A stretch of 64,000 nt of DNA from Trema orientale. Taxonomy: Eukaryota; Streptophyta; Magnoliopsida; Rosales; Cannabaceae. The DNA lies in assembly GCA_002914845.1 (NCBI GenBank), contig JXTC01000219.1, forward strand, positions 82,568-146,567. Direction: 5' to 3'. The notes under the pieces were generated by a model that was not told the origin of the DNA, searched no databases, and saw only the letters and a program-made list of their open reading frames with translations. How positions within the stretch are numbered: the first letter of the stretch is position 1; each line of letters starts with the position of its first letter. The translations under genes were made by a program, and so were the position numbers. Below are positions 24,641 through 36,500 of this stretch, one piece after another.

Positions 24641-26139
24641 CATTTTCAATATAACTTGATATAATTTATTAACTTATTTTATATTTTCAATATAACTAAG
24701 TAATTATAATTAAATAAATATAACACACAATCTAAAATTTAAAATTAAGATAAAATTTTCAATGTTTAGTACATAAAATATAAAAAGGGAAGTTTATAGA
24801 GTCACGCCACACGGTTGGCATTGGCCTGATTATATAAATGAACGTTACGGTGACACCACTTGGAACTCATTCGGCCGCTTCTTTCAACTTCTGCAATGGC
24901 GCGTGTGTGACATTCGCACAGATACAGCTTTACGATATTCCCTTCAACGCTTTTGTTGTTTTATTCCCAGCCCCATCTTGTCTTGACTTTGCAAATCGAC
25001 AAATCTTTGCTACTGACCCGACTTGCTCATTCGGGTCAAATATTTTAGTTTTATGTAAAACTTTGGTTCACAAAAAATAAATAAAAATTTATCATAAATA
25101 TTATTAATAAAAGATCTTGATGATATTTATTTCCAAACAATGACATATATGTGTCTTCTTTTTCCTAAAAAATGTTAGCCATTAGTTTTTTTTTTTTCTC
25201 TCTCTAATAACATTTATATAAAATAATAGTCGTTTTTACTTTGCTTTCTTACTTTTTTCGTTCATCTTTTAAATAAATTGTGTCACGTTTTAAATTTAAT
25301 AACATTGTTATAGTAGTGTCGTTAAGCTAATACTATTTACTATCAATCATTACATGTCGACCGAACAATAAGCTAATACTATTTACTATCAATTATTACA
25401 TGTCAATCGTTGAATGACGAACAATATCTGACAATAATTAGTTCACTGTTGTAGTACTTGCACGATCGTCTTATCTTCTTTCCTATTTCGGAAGCTGTTT
25501 TGTTATCCATTATAAATTTTTGCATATTTTATGTTTAATTTATTATAATTCATGTAACAAGTTTTTGCTTAGTGATATGGTTAAAATTTTGTGCTACTTA
25601 ATTATATGCAAATTTCATGTGCAAAAAATGATTGCGTCTGTGTCTCGGTCGTTACTCCTCTCAAAAGCTTAACTGGTAGGTAAAATAAACATACCTCTAA
25701 AATTGAGGTTTAAGCCTTTACAGTTTGAATAACCTATCTACTATCTCCAAAAAAAAAAAAAAAAAAGAAAAGCCTATTTTTCTTAGTTGAATAACGTTAA
25801 AGATATTATATATTATGGAACAATGTTATTTACAACGGTTAATTAAAACTTACTACTAATAGATATAATAATAATCATTAATTAAATTAAATGATGTCAG
25901 ATTGTGCGGTATATAATTATTAAAATGAGATAAGAGGTGTGATCCAAACAATTACTATTATTTTCTTGATTAAAAAAATTAGGGTTAATTGATGGATTAA
26001 GCATTTATTTGAAATAATTCTTTCTATAAATACATTTCTAACCAAGTATTTTTTTTTTTCACTTTCCTAAATATACGCAAAATAAAAATGGTTTTTTATT
26101 CCTTAAAAAGGAAAATGCAAAAATTAATAAAAAGGTAAA
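24641..26139. other. Gene-free DNA with a 46-bp tandem duplication
   Basis: Mostly AT-rich. Two adjacent copies of a 46-bp unit beginning TAAGCTAATACTATTTAC lie at 25323-25368 and 25369-25410. A somewhat GC-richer stretch at 24800-25080 contains an 80-codon frame that I could not assign. The right edge merges into the probable leader of the small gene at 26393. Confidence 0.45.
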
Positions 26140-26392
26140 ATGGCATAAATATAGAGAGGATAGAGAGAAAAGAAACGCAAATGACCCGAAGTCTCGAAAC
26201 AAAACCCACCTACCAGCACACAACATCTCCATCTCCAGCTCCGGATTCTCTCTTTCTTGGATTTTCCAGAACTTTTCGCCCTTTTATAAGGCGAACCCCT
26301 TTTTCGTCTAAGCTCCATAAAACCCCTTTCTCCGAGCTCTGAAACCCCTTTTTCTGATCTGGGTTTAGCTTCAATTGGCTTGAAAGAAAACG

Positions 26393-26602
26393 ATGCTGCA
26401 GTTCTTTTTCACGGCGGCTTTCTCTGCAATCCCGCTGACTCTGTATATTCCTCCGCCCCGAAACGTGACCCTCTTCGTTGAGACCTTCGAAGATGCTCTG
26501 AGAGAGTCCAGGCCTCACACCGACAGGCTCTTCCCCCGGGCTCGCCGTATTTGGTCCTGGATCTTGTCCTGGGTTCTTTGCGGCAGAAGACGAAGAAGGT
26601 AA
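26393..26602 (+). CDS. Small (69-residue) putative membrane protein
   Basis: A single-exon frame of 69 residues in a locally GC-rich, pyrimidine-rich context unlike the surrounding AT-rich DNA. Residues 1-21 are strongly hydrophobic (MLQFFFTAAFSAIPLTLY then IPP). An acidic/basic middle (FVETFEDALRESRP) follows, then a Trp-rich amphipathic stretch, RIWSWILSWVLCG, and the C-terminus is five arginines. This looks like a small membrane-inserted plant protein with a basic tail, and the start resembles short conserved plant proteins I have seen, but I cannot name it or its role. The stop falls within AGGTAAAT, which could be a splice donor, so a longer spliced product is possible. The minus strand here also has a long open frame, judged to be a shadow. 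Confidence 0.55.
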   Translation: MLQFFFTAAFSAIPLTLYIPPPRNVTLFVETFEDALRESRPHTDRLFPRARRIWSWILSWVLCGRRRRR

Positions 26603-28196
26603 ATTAAAAAAAAAAAAAAAACCCATTTTCAATCAACCCAACAAAAAAAAAAGACCCTTTTGTACATAGAGTCCAACCGCCCCCATTTTCAATTTTTTTT
26701 TTTTGGTCTAATTTTGTTTAGTGGTGTGTGGTCTTGTTTTGTTGGATGTCGTTTATGTTGTCGGTGTCGTATTTGTTATGGCGGAATCATGTTATGTAAA
26801 ATTTGCCCAGTATGAATGAGAATCAGTACTTTTCTGGCATTAGATATGTGTATATGTAATTATATTGAGGTTATGTAATATGGTTTATGTTTCTTTTTGT
26901 TCGTTTTGGTTACTCACAAGGCAGAGTTCATGCTCTTGTGTTCTTAACAATTATAAGCTGTGTATAAGGTCTGGTCACATAGTAGTGAAAGATTGTACAA
27001 CAAAGTGGTAGACTTTTTAGTGAGAACAATGCATGAGATATGTACAAAGCTAAGGTATTATTTATTCTGGTTTTATGTTTCTTATTCGTTTTGTTTTGGT
27101 TATCTTAAGGCGGAGTTCATAGACACAGTGTTTTATCAATTATAAGCTGTTGTATAAGGTCTGGTCACATTGTATTAGATTTGTGCAAAGAAGAAGTGAA
27201 CCGAAATAAAGAGGTGGACTTTTTGGTGATAACATATATTAAAGTGAATGAGATATGTACAAAGTTAAGGTATTTTCGAAGGTTACATTTTCGCATTTTT
27301 TTATTTTATGTTTTTTTTGCTTTAAATATAAAGCTCCAACAATGAACAGGGCAGCTTTTCAAATGTCTTCTTATGTTTTAGTTTTCCCAGATTTGGACGC
27401 TTCTCCTTGTTGCTTCCTTTTTTTTTTTTAAAATTTATATTAAGGCGCCGATGGTTTCTTTATCTTTATCTGGAATGGGCTTAACACCACCGGGGAAATG
27501 AACATGTACATTGGAATAGAAGGAAAGAGACAAAATGATGATGAGATCATAGTAGGCCTGTTCTCTCTCTCTCTGTGTCTTATTGTCACTATTATTATAC
27601 GTTTCTTGGCAATACAGATATAGTGTAGTAGTTCAGTACAGATGTTTTCATGCAGGTCTTTAAAAATCACTTATGATGTGTTTGCAATCGATTGAAAATA
27701 TTCCTTTAAGCCGTTTCCGAATTTGCATAGACGTAACTCTTGAGGCTCGTGACATGTGGCTTCTTACATGTCGATCAGCCAAACTTTTCTCTTAAATAGG
27801 CTGAAAAAGGAGAGTAGATTATATATTGTTCGGTAATTTCAATTTGCATATTAGGCTGTAAGTTCAGATTTTTGCTAATTAGTAGATTATATATGGTTGA
27901 AACTGAACATTAATGTCCCATGTCATCAACTGTGACCATAGACCATGGAAAAAGACAAGTTCACACATGGAATTCATACATGGAATGGGACAAAACAGAA
28001 AAGAAATACATTTTATTCATGGATAATGAACTTGGCTACAATTATTGCGTTTTACTTACAGTTTTATCAACAACAAAACATGAATAATGAAGGAACTAAA
28101 GGGTATGTATGAGAAAGAATGAATAAGACGGGGGCAGATATAAATTTATTAGAAATAAAACAATAAAAAATGAAAGAATGGATTCTGTAATTATTT
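26603..28196. other. Region between the small gene and the next gene, with a diverged duplication
   Basis: Holds the probable 3' untranslated region of the small plus-strand gene and, at its right end, that of the minus-strand gene ending at 28197. An imperfect direct duplication lies at 26884-27060 and 27071-27275. A CT run lies near 27560-27575. No further coding frame is supported. Confidence 0.5.
26884..27275. repeat. Diverged tandem duplication of about 180-200 bp
   Basis: Copy 1 (26884-27060) and copy 2 (27071-27275) share, in order, TTTATGTTTCTT, GTTTTGGTTA, GAGTTCAT, CAATTATAAGCTG, TATAAGGTCTGGTCACAT, GTGGTAGACTTTTT or its variant, and GAGATATGTACAAAG followed by TAAGGTAT. Copy 2 is longer through small insertions. 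Confidence 0.8.
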
Positions 28197-30421
28197 TTAA
28201 GCGTTGTAGGTGGATAGTGTGCAAGGCTTCAGAAACCAAAATACGTCCAAAGTCCTTGCTTCTTCTCTTGCATCAACTATAGAAACGCTTTTGTTTTTGT
28301 CTATAGACTCCTCCTTTGCTACTACTACAACCTGCTTATTCTGCTCTTGAAGGATTCCTCTCTCCTGAAAAGGCCATAAAGAGAGAAACAAACAAAACAT
28401 ATGAATGGCCAAGCATAATATAACTTTGAAGAAAAAACTAAAAGCTTGTTTAGAGTTACATACCATCAGCTTGGATTTGGAAAGCTTTGAAGGGGTAGTA
28501 GTGGTCCTCCCAGGGGCTCCTCCCCTTGTGGCAGAAAAGCACTGAGGAGAGGGAGGATTTGTTCGGATTTGCAACAAGTTATCGTTCCCTTTGCGCTTTA
28601 CGTTCTCTAAGACTAAGTTCACAGAGATAGGAATGTTCTCTGCATCATCGGTTCTTCTGCACAAAGTGGTCCTGAAACTTTAGTCATCAATGCAATCTGA
28701 GAACTAATCTAAAGTTACAGTACAAATTTTACCATCATAATTTGAATAGTCTAGACTACTGTCTTACCAAAATCGCCTTAGACCAAGGCTGTCAGTGTAC
28801 ACTAATCATAATTGTATAGTCTCATTTACACAATGTTACCAAAATCCCATAATAAGCCCAATGAAGCCATTGAACACTAATCATGAGTGTTGACTTAGCT
28901 TTAGCAGTACAACTTAACGTGAAAATCTAAGCCAATTCCAATTCCAATTCCAATTCCACTAGTCTAGTCCACAAAATCTTTCCAAAATCCCATTATCCCA
29001 AGGTAATTTACACTAATCACAATTTATACACAAAATCTCATCATAGCCCAAAGAAGCCTATGAACACGAATCATGAGTGGCAGGATTCTTAATTATAAGT
29101 TAGAATCAAACTGTGAATTGGCTTAGCTTTACAACTTAAAGTGAAACTGACTAGATGACCATTCCATTAGACTACAGATGCAAAAAAGGCATGAAGGTAT
29201 CCAATCATGAACAATGTGGAGAGTTTAGGTTACACAAAGTAGACCGAAAGGGTGAACTTACTTCTTCCTCCTTGGCTTCTCCTTGAGAATGTTACTCTCC
29301 ATCTCTTGAGGTTTCTCTTTAACCCCATCAAGCAATGGCTTCCTCTCGTTCCCTTTCCAATCCAGCTCACCTAAGGCCCCACCTTTACTCTTTTCCCCCA
29401 CCACATTTTGCTTCACACTCTCTACACTCTTCCTTGAACTATCTCTCTCCCTTGTTTTCGTTGCCATTCTCTTCAATTCATTGCAGAACTCTGTAATCTG
29501 GTTCAAGATATCCCGCCCCGCGAATAAGTTCCTCGCGGAGAGCGTGCTTTTCAGCCTTGGCAAAGCCTCATTGTTCCGCTGCAATGGATCCTCTATAGCT
29601 TCTTTCTTTTCCGTGCTTGATTTGATCGCTGCCTTAATGATCTTAGCGTAGTTGTTTGAAGGAGTTGATAGGTTTGGGTCCTGATTTTCGCCGTCCTCAT
29701 TGAATTTGGAATTACTATTTGGCGAAATCCAAGCGTGAGCTAGGCCTCTTCTCTTCAGCTTGGCCTCTCTGTTGAATTGTTTTGAATTGTTAAAACACTC
29801 TACTTGAACCAAATTAGAAAGTGAAAAACAGTCGAGTTATAATTTTCCCTACTGTACTGTACCTTTGGCCTCTATCACCAAGAGGAGAGATTTCGGGGAC
29901 ACCAGCCGGACTTGCAAGCTTCACCAATGAAACAATTAAAACAAAATTCAGCAACTATACAAACCAAATCTTAGGAGAGTCATTATTTGGGTATAGCTAA
30001 AAAGCATAGTCTTGGCCTTCTTGGTCTTGTCACACTTTCTTGGGAACAAAACAGAGTAAAGCTCAGCCTCATGACTAAAAACAAAGACAGACCCAGAAGA
30101 GAAAAAGCAGTGAGAGTGAAAATGAAACCTTTGAAGGAGTCGATTTGAGAAAATCTTGAGCTGTCTTTGGGTGGTTGCAACCTGTAACAGCAAAAGTCCA
30201 GTTAATCAAAAAATGAAAAAAAAGAAAAAGAAAATTTGAAGTGGGTTTTTGAGATTAAGGAAGAAATGTTTACCGGGTCTGCAAAACCAAGCGTCATCGT
30301 CCGCAAGGTTGTCGTTTGGGGACAAGAAGTCGAACCATTTGGGTGCGTTTATGTGCTCGTAAAGTTCATCTTCTACATATCTCGAGTCTAAGTTTTTCCA
30401 GTCAATTTTTGCTGGTTCCAT
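28197..30421 (-). CDS. Uncharacterised plant protein with an NAPKWFDF N-terminal motif, 6 exons
   Basis: Minus-strand exons: 30421-30274, 30181-30129, 29918-29863, 29768-29262, 28671-28464 and 28364-28197, encoding 379 residues. The conserved-looking N-terminus has INAPKWFDF (residues 24-32), then DDDAWFCRPGCNHPKTAQDFLKST across the first splice. A LKRRG stretch, ENQDPNLSTP and a helical segment, ILNQITEFCNELKRMA, follow; the rest is basic and hydrophilic with no membrane span, suggesting a nuclear or cytoskeletal protein. The APKWFDF motif is reminiscent of the aromatic N-terminal motif of TPX2-type mitotic proteins, but this is only a resemblance. I recognise the N-terminal signature from other plant proteins but know no function. 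A purine-rich GAA microsatellite (30497-30536) lies just upstream. Confidence 0.75.
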
Positions 30422-33400
30422 TAAGGATCAGCGAGAGAGAGAGAGCTGAGGGAGAGAGAGGGGCTTTATGGGGTATAACAGTAAAGCGTTTGGAGGAGGA
30501 GGAAGAAGAAGAAGAAGAAGAAGAAGAAGAAGAAGATGTAACGGTTACGAGAGTCAGAGAGAGGTGAACGTTGGTGGTGGAGGAGGAGGAGGGTGTTTAC
30601 TAATTAATTACTATTCTTGTGACCGTTGGAGATGTAGAGACTTTTTATTATATTGTTTTTCTTTATTAAAGTGGGGCTTCTTCTTCTATTGGATCCGAGG
30701 AGAGATAATATGATTCTCTACCAACAGGAACACTTTAGTTATGGTGTGCATCCTTTTTTTTTTCCCCCTAATGTATTTATGTACTTGTTTTAATTGAAGA
30801 CTATACACGACAGTGTGCACTGTGCATTTCAAAAGGTCAATAAAAGCCTCATGTTCCAATCAGACTTTTTCCACCATGTCACAAAATTCACACTACTTTA
30901 TAACCATCTTTGTCCCCATGAATCATGATTGTGCCACTTTCCTAGAGGAGGGATAGGCTGAGTGGTTTGATCATGGCCGCCTGATTTGGTTTCTCCAAAA
31001 GATTCTCTTTTAATTTGTAGAGGAGAAAAGAGATAAAGCATAGCTTGATTCCCAAATAATAACCCAAATTATTAAATCAACTGGCCGCCTCTGCTGAATT
31101 CCCACAAATCCCTGACATAAACTATCATGTAATTTCAGTGAGATTTTGCTAGCTCTATATGTATTTTCACAGAAAGCTAAAAACCAAGTCAGTACTGTTC
31201 ACCACAAAAAAAGAAAAAGAAAAAAGAAGGGGAAAAAAAAAGGTTCAGTCACCAAGTTGTAACAAGAATAATGGCTCTACTCAGTAGTGGATGAGAAAGG
31301 TAAGTAATTATATAAATATCATTGTAAGTGGTGAACGATGACCCGTTACACAAAAATCAGGATCCAAATGGGAATTATTAATTTTGACCCTCTTTTAATA
31401 TATATGATGAAAAAATAGACAATTTATAAATCATTTATACTTTTATTTCATTACAAGGATTTAGTAGACCCCCTAAATGTAAATTCCTCATTATAACTCG
31501 TGAGTTCACCCAACACAAGTTTTAGAGTGAAATGAAATAAAATAATTAACAGAAATGGTATGTAAAAGATAAGATTGTCTACCCATATAAGAAAGAATGA
31601 ACCAAATATGGAAAGAAAATTAGAGAATATCAAATTCCATTTGATTCATTCTTGAGAATTGGTGCTACTTCTCCTCGCCAAATACCTTAGTGTTACAAAT
31701 TGATTATGCAGTATATATAAATTTACATTGAATATACTAAATCGGTTTATTATAATCAAAGTGGGTTAAATTAACATGACATGAATATGACCCATATAAA
31801 GTAGTTGCATGAGTCAATGTTAATTCATTTATAAACAAATTGGATTTTGTGATTCTTTACACAATTATTAAACGAATCAGGTTCATATTTGAGTATAAAT
31901 TTTTTGTATAGAAAGTGATACCACACCAATATGATTCATCAACGAATTGTCATCCATGCCTAAGAGTTATTATGGATTTTCATACTATTTTTCCCTTTCT
32001 AAATTTTGAGATTCCTACTAGAACACTCGTTTCAAGGAAAAGGTCTATACTAGTGTTGTTTGACACAATTATCGAATTTAGAGCCTGCATAGACCATTTT
32101 TAGTGAGCATTCTTTGTGATTGTGCTCATTTAGGACCTTCATTTCTAGTGATTTTCTTTGGATTACCTTCCCCAACTTAGTATGATATTTTTTACCATGT
32201 CGTGTACAGTTCTTATCCAATTCTTGAATTAAGCATTATATCACATACACCATATTGGTTTTCTGATCGTTTTTCTTTTAACACCAACGATTTCTTTCGT
32301 CTATAGACGCCATATATAACTGGAATAAAGAGCTCAACAACAGAATTTGTGCCATTGCAAGTACAAATTCTTATGGAATGAAGATGACCATCACTTCGTA
32401 GTGCTTTAGACCTAACAACCCTTCTCAAGTTATATATCACTGCTTCATGGGCCGAGCTTGACACTGTTTCAGGTCGCCCACCCATTCAACAAATCAAACT
32501 GCGCAGTCTCATTTGGACTGATATATATATATATAATATATATATATTTTTTCGGGTTCATCGGATTTTCCGAACTCCCCTTATTTTGACAATTTATATT
32601 AGCTTTTGACAAAGATACATACATCCCTTCGAAGAAGGGAAACAAGTCAGGACTCACAAACAAGAAATAATTTTACAGGGGACGGTCTATTCGCTTAAAG
32701 TACACTGCATATGCATCCTATAGAAGATCTTGTCATACATTGCATGGTATATGCATGTATAATACTAAGTTACATTATTTAGGTGCAAATATTAAAACCA
32801 TGATACGATATAAGTTGCAGCAACAAATCATCAGAAGAGCATGCTAACTTATTGTCCAAACAACTTCATTCTAGTAGTGAGGAGAGCGCTTTTTAGTCTT
32901 TATGCAAAAACAAGGTATTCATTTTAACATGGCAAATCAGAATTAAACGAAACAATTGATTATGCCAATTTATTAGAGCGGAAAAACCCATGCTTGGTAA
33001 ACACTGAATGGGCCATTTTAAGCTCTCAGGGAAGCTGGCCAGGTACATAATGGCAGTTTACTACAACTCCATACAAATATACAACGATGGCTCACTTTGT
33101 CTCTGCTTGTTTCTACACATCATTTAACATTACCATAGGTAAAGAGCTCCTTGCATCATAACTTTCAAACTCAGAATGAGAATCCTACCGAATTCAAGAA
33201 TCTCCTTGAAGAATATCTCACTTGTGTTTTGGCGCCTTCCAGAGGCGAGCAACATTAATGTGTGAAAGAATTCACAGTTGACTTCTATATTTGCTTCGTG
33301 ATATTAAATAATCTAGTATCTTACAACATAAACAAAATAAAAAACAATGGCAACGCTATTTTGTATAGAGACCAGAAAAGCAATATCCAGTCAGCGCCGA

Positions 33401-33538
33401 GACTAAGAAAAGAAGATATATGATCATCTTCTATAATAAAAATCAACACTACAGAGGTTACATTACTATCCTACACAAACCAGGACAAAATTTAATATAC
33501 ATATCACAGAGACATGACAACATTCAAGACTGGAGCAC
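30422..33538. other. Long intergenic region
   Basis: The first 300 bp hold GA and GAA repeats in the probable leader or promoter of the minus-strand gene starting at 30421. The rest is AT-rich. Open frames at 31915-32103, 32213-32485 and 32469-32663 were examined; none resembles a protein I know. From about 32700 to 33538 the sequence is probably partly the 3' untranslated region of UTP21. Confidence 0.45.
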
Positions 33539-36500
33539 TTAAAATTGTGAGTTGCTAAGGAAAGTTACCATGCATCGGGTACTCTGGAACAATTTATCCA
33601 CTCGTTGCCATACTCCGCATTGAATGTCTAAAAGCTTCCTTGCCTTCTCCTGTAGTCCTGACCGGCACCGGATTGTTTCCCCATGGATCTGTCCAGGAAG
33701 AGAAGATTAATCAGTTGGATACAACGTCAATTGTCATAGACGAAAAACAATAAAGAACAAATGTTACTAAGAAAAGATTATCTCAACTTTGAACTTTCTT
33801 TGATTTCATTGAATATTTCCAGCAGTCACTTATATTACAAAAATAATGTAGAACTCCACATCCTCCTGGCCGATTTGGCTCTTCTAATAAACTCTAAGAA
33901 GCTTTTCTATTATTTTTAACTTTCATAAACGAATTAGCTCTGGAAAGCTTGAAGTACTGCATCTAATAGCTAACTTTTTAAATGAACAAGAAAAACACAT
34001 ATCAAGAGGATTCTTTTTTTCCCCTTTTTATAAGAATATCAATAGAATCTATTGAAGGAAATAAATATATACCTTCAGAAACAGTCTCATGACAGCTTGT
34101 AGAAACTCAAAATTATTCCTGCAGGAAATCTCATGTACAAAATAATCAAGAAGCAATTCGATTGATAGTAGTTCTGGTCTTTTTTCAGGTTCTTGCTGAT
34201 CATCGTCATCTATGATCTGAAGCATCCGAAGTTCCATATCCAAGGTTGATGGAGACAAGCTTTTAATATAATCAGTGAATGCTGAAACTGCAATAGGTAA
34301 AACACACAATGTAAAGGTTAGCAACATATTTGAAACTTGAAAGATCTCGACAACTGATCAGGAAATCTCTCAGCTCAACCGTTGGTCAAATGGCCAAATC
34401 TTACAAAGACTAGAAGTATACTTACAATTTTTCATCTCAGCAGAGGAGTGTAGAACTTGCAAAAATTGGGATAATGCAACGTCAGATTTTCCCACACTTT
34501 CCACTTGATCTTTCTTTGCCTCTTCATTGGCTGATTCATTGGGTTTAAATAATATTTCTCCAGATAGAGACGGAACTGAAGGCAAAAAGAACGGAGCCTT
34601 TTCAGGTTTCTTTGGTGGTTCAACCGGTTTATTTCTGACCTGGAAGTTGGAGATGAGAGACACAGAAACCAAATATTTTTTAACTAGTAAGTCACCAATC
34701 AAGTGTACTGGGGAGAAGGCGAATTGAAATAAATGACAATTTAGTATAAAGTGAATAACCAGGATTAAGGGGACACCTTTATAATGTCTAAATTGATTAA
34801 GCTCTGCCACTGACTTCTAGGCAATAGAGAAAGAGTAACTAGATCTGGGATTTGCTGATCAAGACCATGAAAACGAGTGGTATCTTTAGATTGTAGGGTG
34901 TTCGTTACTGGCTTATCAGAATCCTCAGCTTGATGACCGTTTGCTGAAGAGACAGATGGTAACTTAACACTCACAACTTCCTTCCCACTTGCATAGGAAT
35001 CAACATTTGAAGCACCAGAGAACATGGACTGGTTTACCCTGAAAAGATTTATCAAAAAAATAAAACATTTGAAAATGAACTACAGTTTTAAAAGGACATA
35101 GTCACTGCATACTAAAAAACTATCAAACAACAAACCAGGGGGAAAAAAAAAGTCAGAACATAATTTTCTGTATTGTCATTGTTTCTAAGGTTGAAAAATA
35201 ATCCCAGATTATCTTTATTTATTGTTTGACGAATTTATCAGAAGTCAAAATGCAGAAAAATACAGTTAGATGATTTACTGGCAGAGATACAGTTCACAAA
35301 CTTACCACAAATAGACCCCATTTTGATCAACATGGGTTGTTGCAAAAATATCCATATTCGGCGACAGGGCCAATGCTGTAATAGACACATCAACATGTAT
35401 TGCATCTATTTGTCTTGCTAAAATTACATCCCAAATTCGAAGAGTTCCATCCATACTGGAAGACAAAAGCCATTTCCCATCCTCACTGAAACACATATCA
35501 GTAATACGATCTGTATGACCTTCAAACTTACGAACCATTCTTAATGCCACAACATCAAACAATCGGATAACCAGATCATCAGCCACAGTAGCCAAAAGAC
35601 CTGAAAGATGGTTCGAATGAATTACGACATAGCAAATATTATGTCAATCAGACTTCAGCCATATGTTAAAATTGTCGACAAACCACAAGAAAGAGTACTT
35701 ACCATTCAGACGGTTGAATACAATCTTAACAACAGCACAACCAACTTCCCATCTGGATTTCAGTTCACGCCCCTTGAAATCCCAAACCTGCATATCAAAG
35801 CATTTGAAGAATGAAACTTCCAAACTCAAAAGTCATTATATTAAGCACCCATCCAAAGGTGGAAGTCATCAAGGAGCGGATAGTCATACTTCCAAATAAA
35901 TATTAGCATTTGATTACCAGTAAATACCCTGTAAGAGTGAAATATAATTTTCAGAAAGGAAACATATATATATTTTTTAATAAGAAAGAGGGAAATATGA
36001 ACCTTTATGTCTCCTTGATATCCGGCACTTATCATTAGAGTATTTGTTGAATCACAAGCAATTCCAACCACTTCCCCATCGTGAGCACAGCTTCTTCTCT
36101 CTGAAGTATCCTGATAAGTGCCTCGGCTGATTCCTGACTGAAGGTTAAATCGCTCGATCCAACCACCTGCAGTCCCTAGTATGCCAAAATTGCCACATGC
36201 ACTAATGGTGCAGGCCTGTCACAAGATCATTACACAAATTTGTAAAATTACTCAAGGTACTGCTGCATTTCAGAAGTTTACAAGCTTTCCAAACTCCCAT
36301 AACGACAAGTAAACTTCAACACAAGGTAACACTTGAAGACATGTTCAAAACTTGGTGGTTTGGTCAGAGGAACCGTACTCTCATACATAAGAAAACATCA
36401 GGGATCATATTCAATCTAAAATAAGCAAAACTTCTTCCATCTTCATATCTCCTTGTCTGTTTCTTATCAGAAGAAAAGTCCCCACCCATTCCCAAGGCTC

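Noticed and set aside
24838-25080. 80-codon plus-strand frame in a GC-richer patch
   Set aside because: No family resemblance, no clear leader or splice partners; left as intergenic.
26210-26632. 140-codon minus-strand frame opposite the small gene
   Set aside because: The plus strand has the better protein features here; the minus frame starts in a T/A run and has no recognisable motif.
30497-30536. Glu-rich frame over the GAA repeat
   Set aside because: Pure microsatellite translation upstream of the minus-strand gene.
32213-32663. Two overlapping minus-strand frames that looked like an organelle-derived or gene fragment
   Set aside because: I could not match them to any plastid, mitochondrial or nuclear family, and no splice structure extends them. 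A translated search would settle it.
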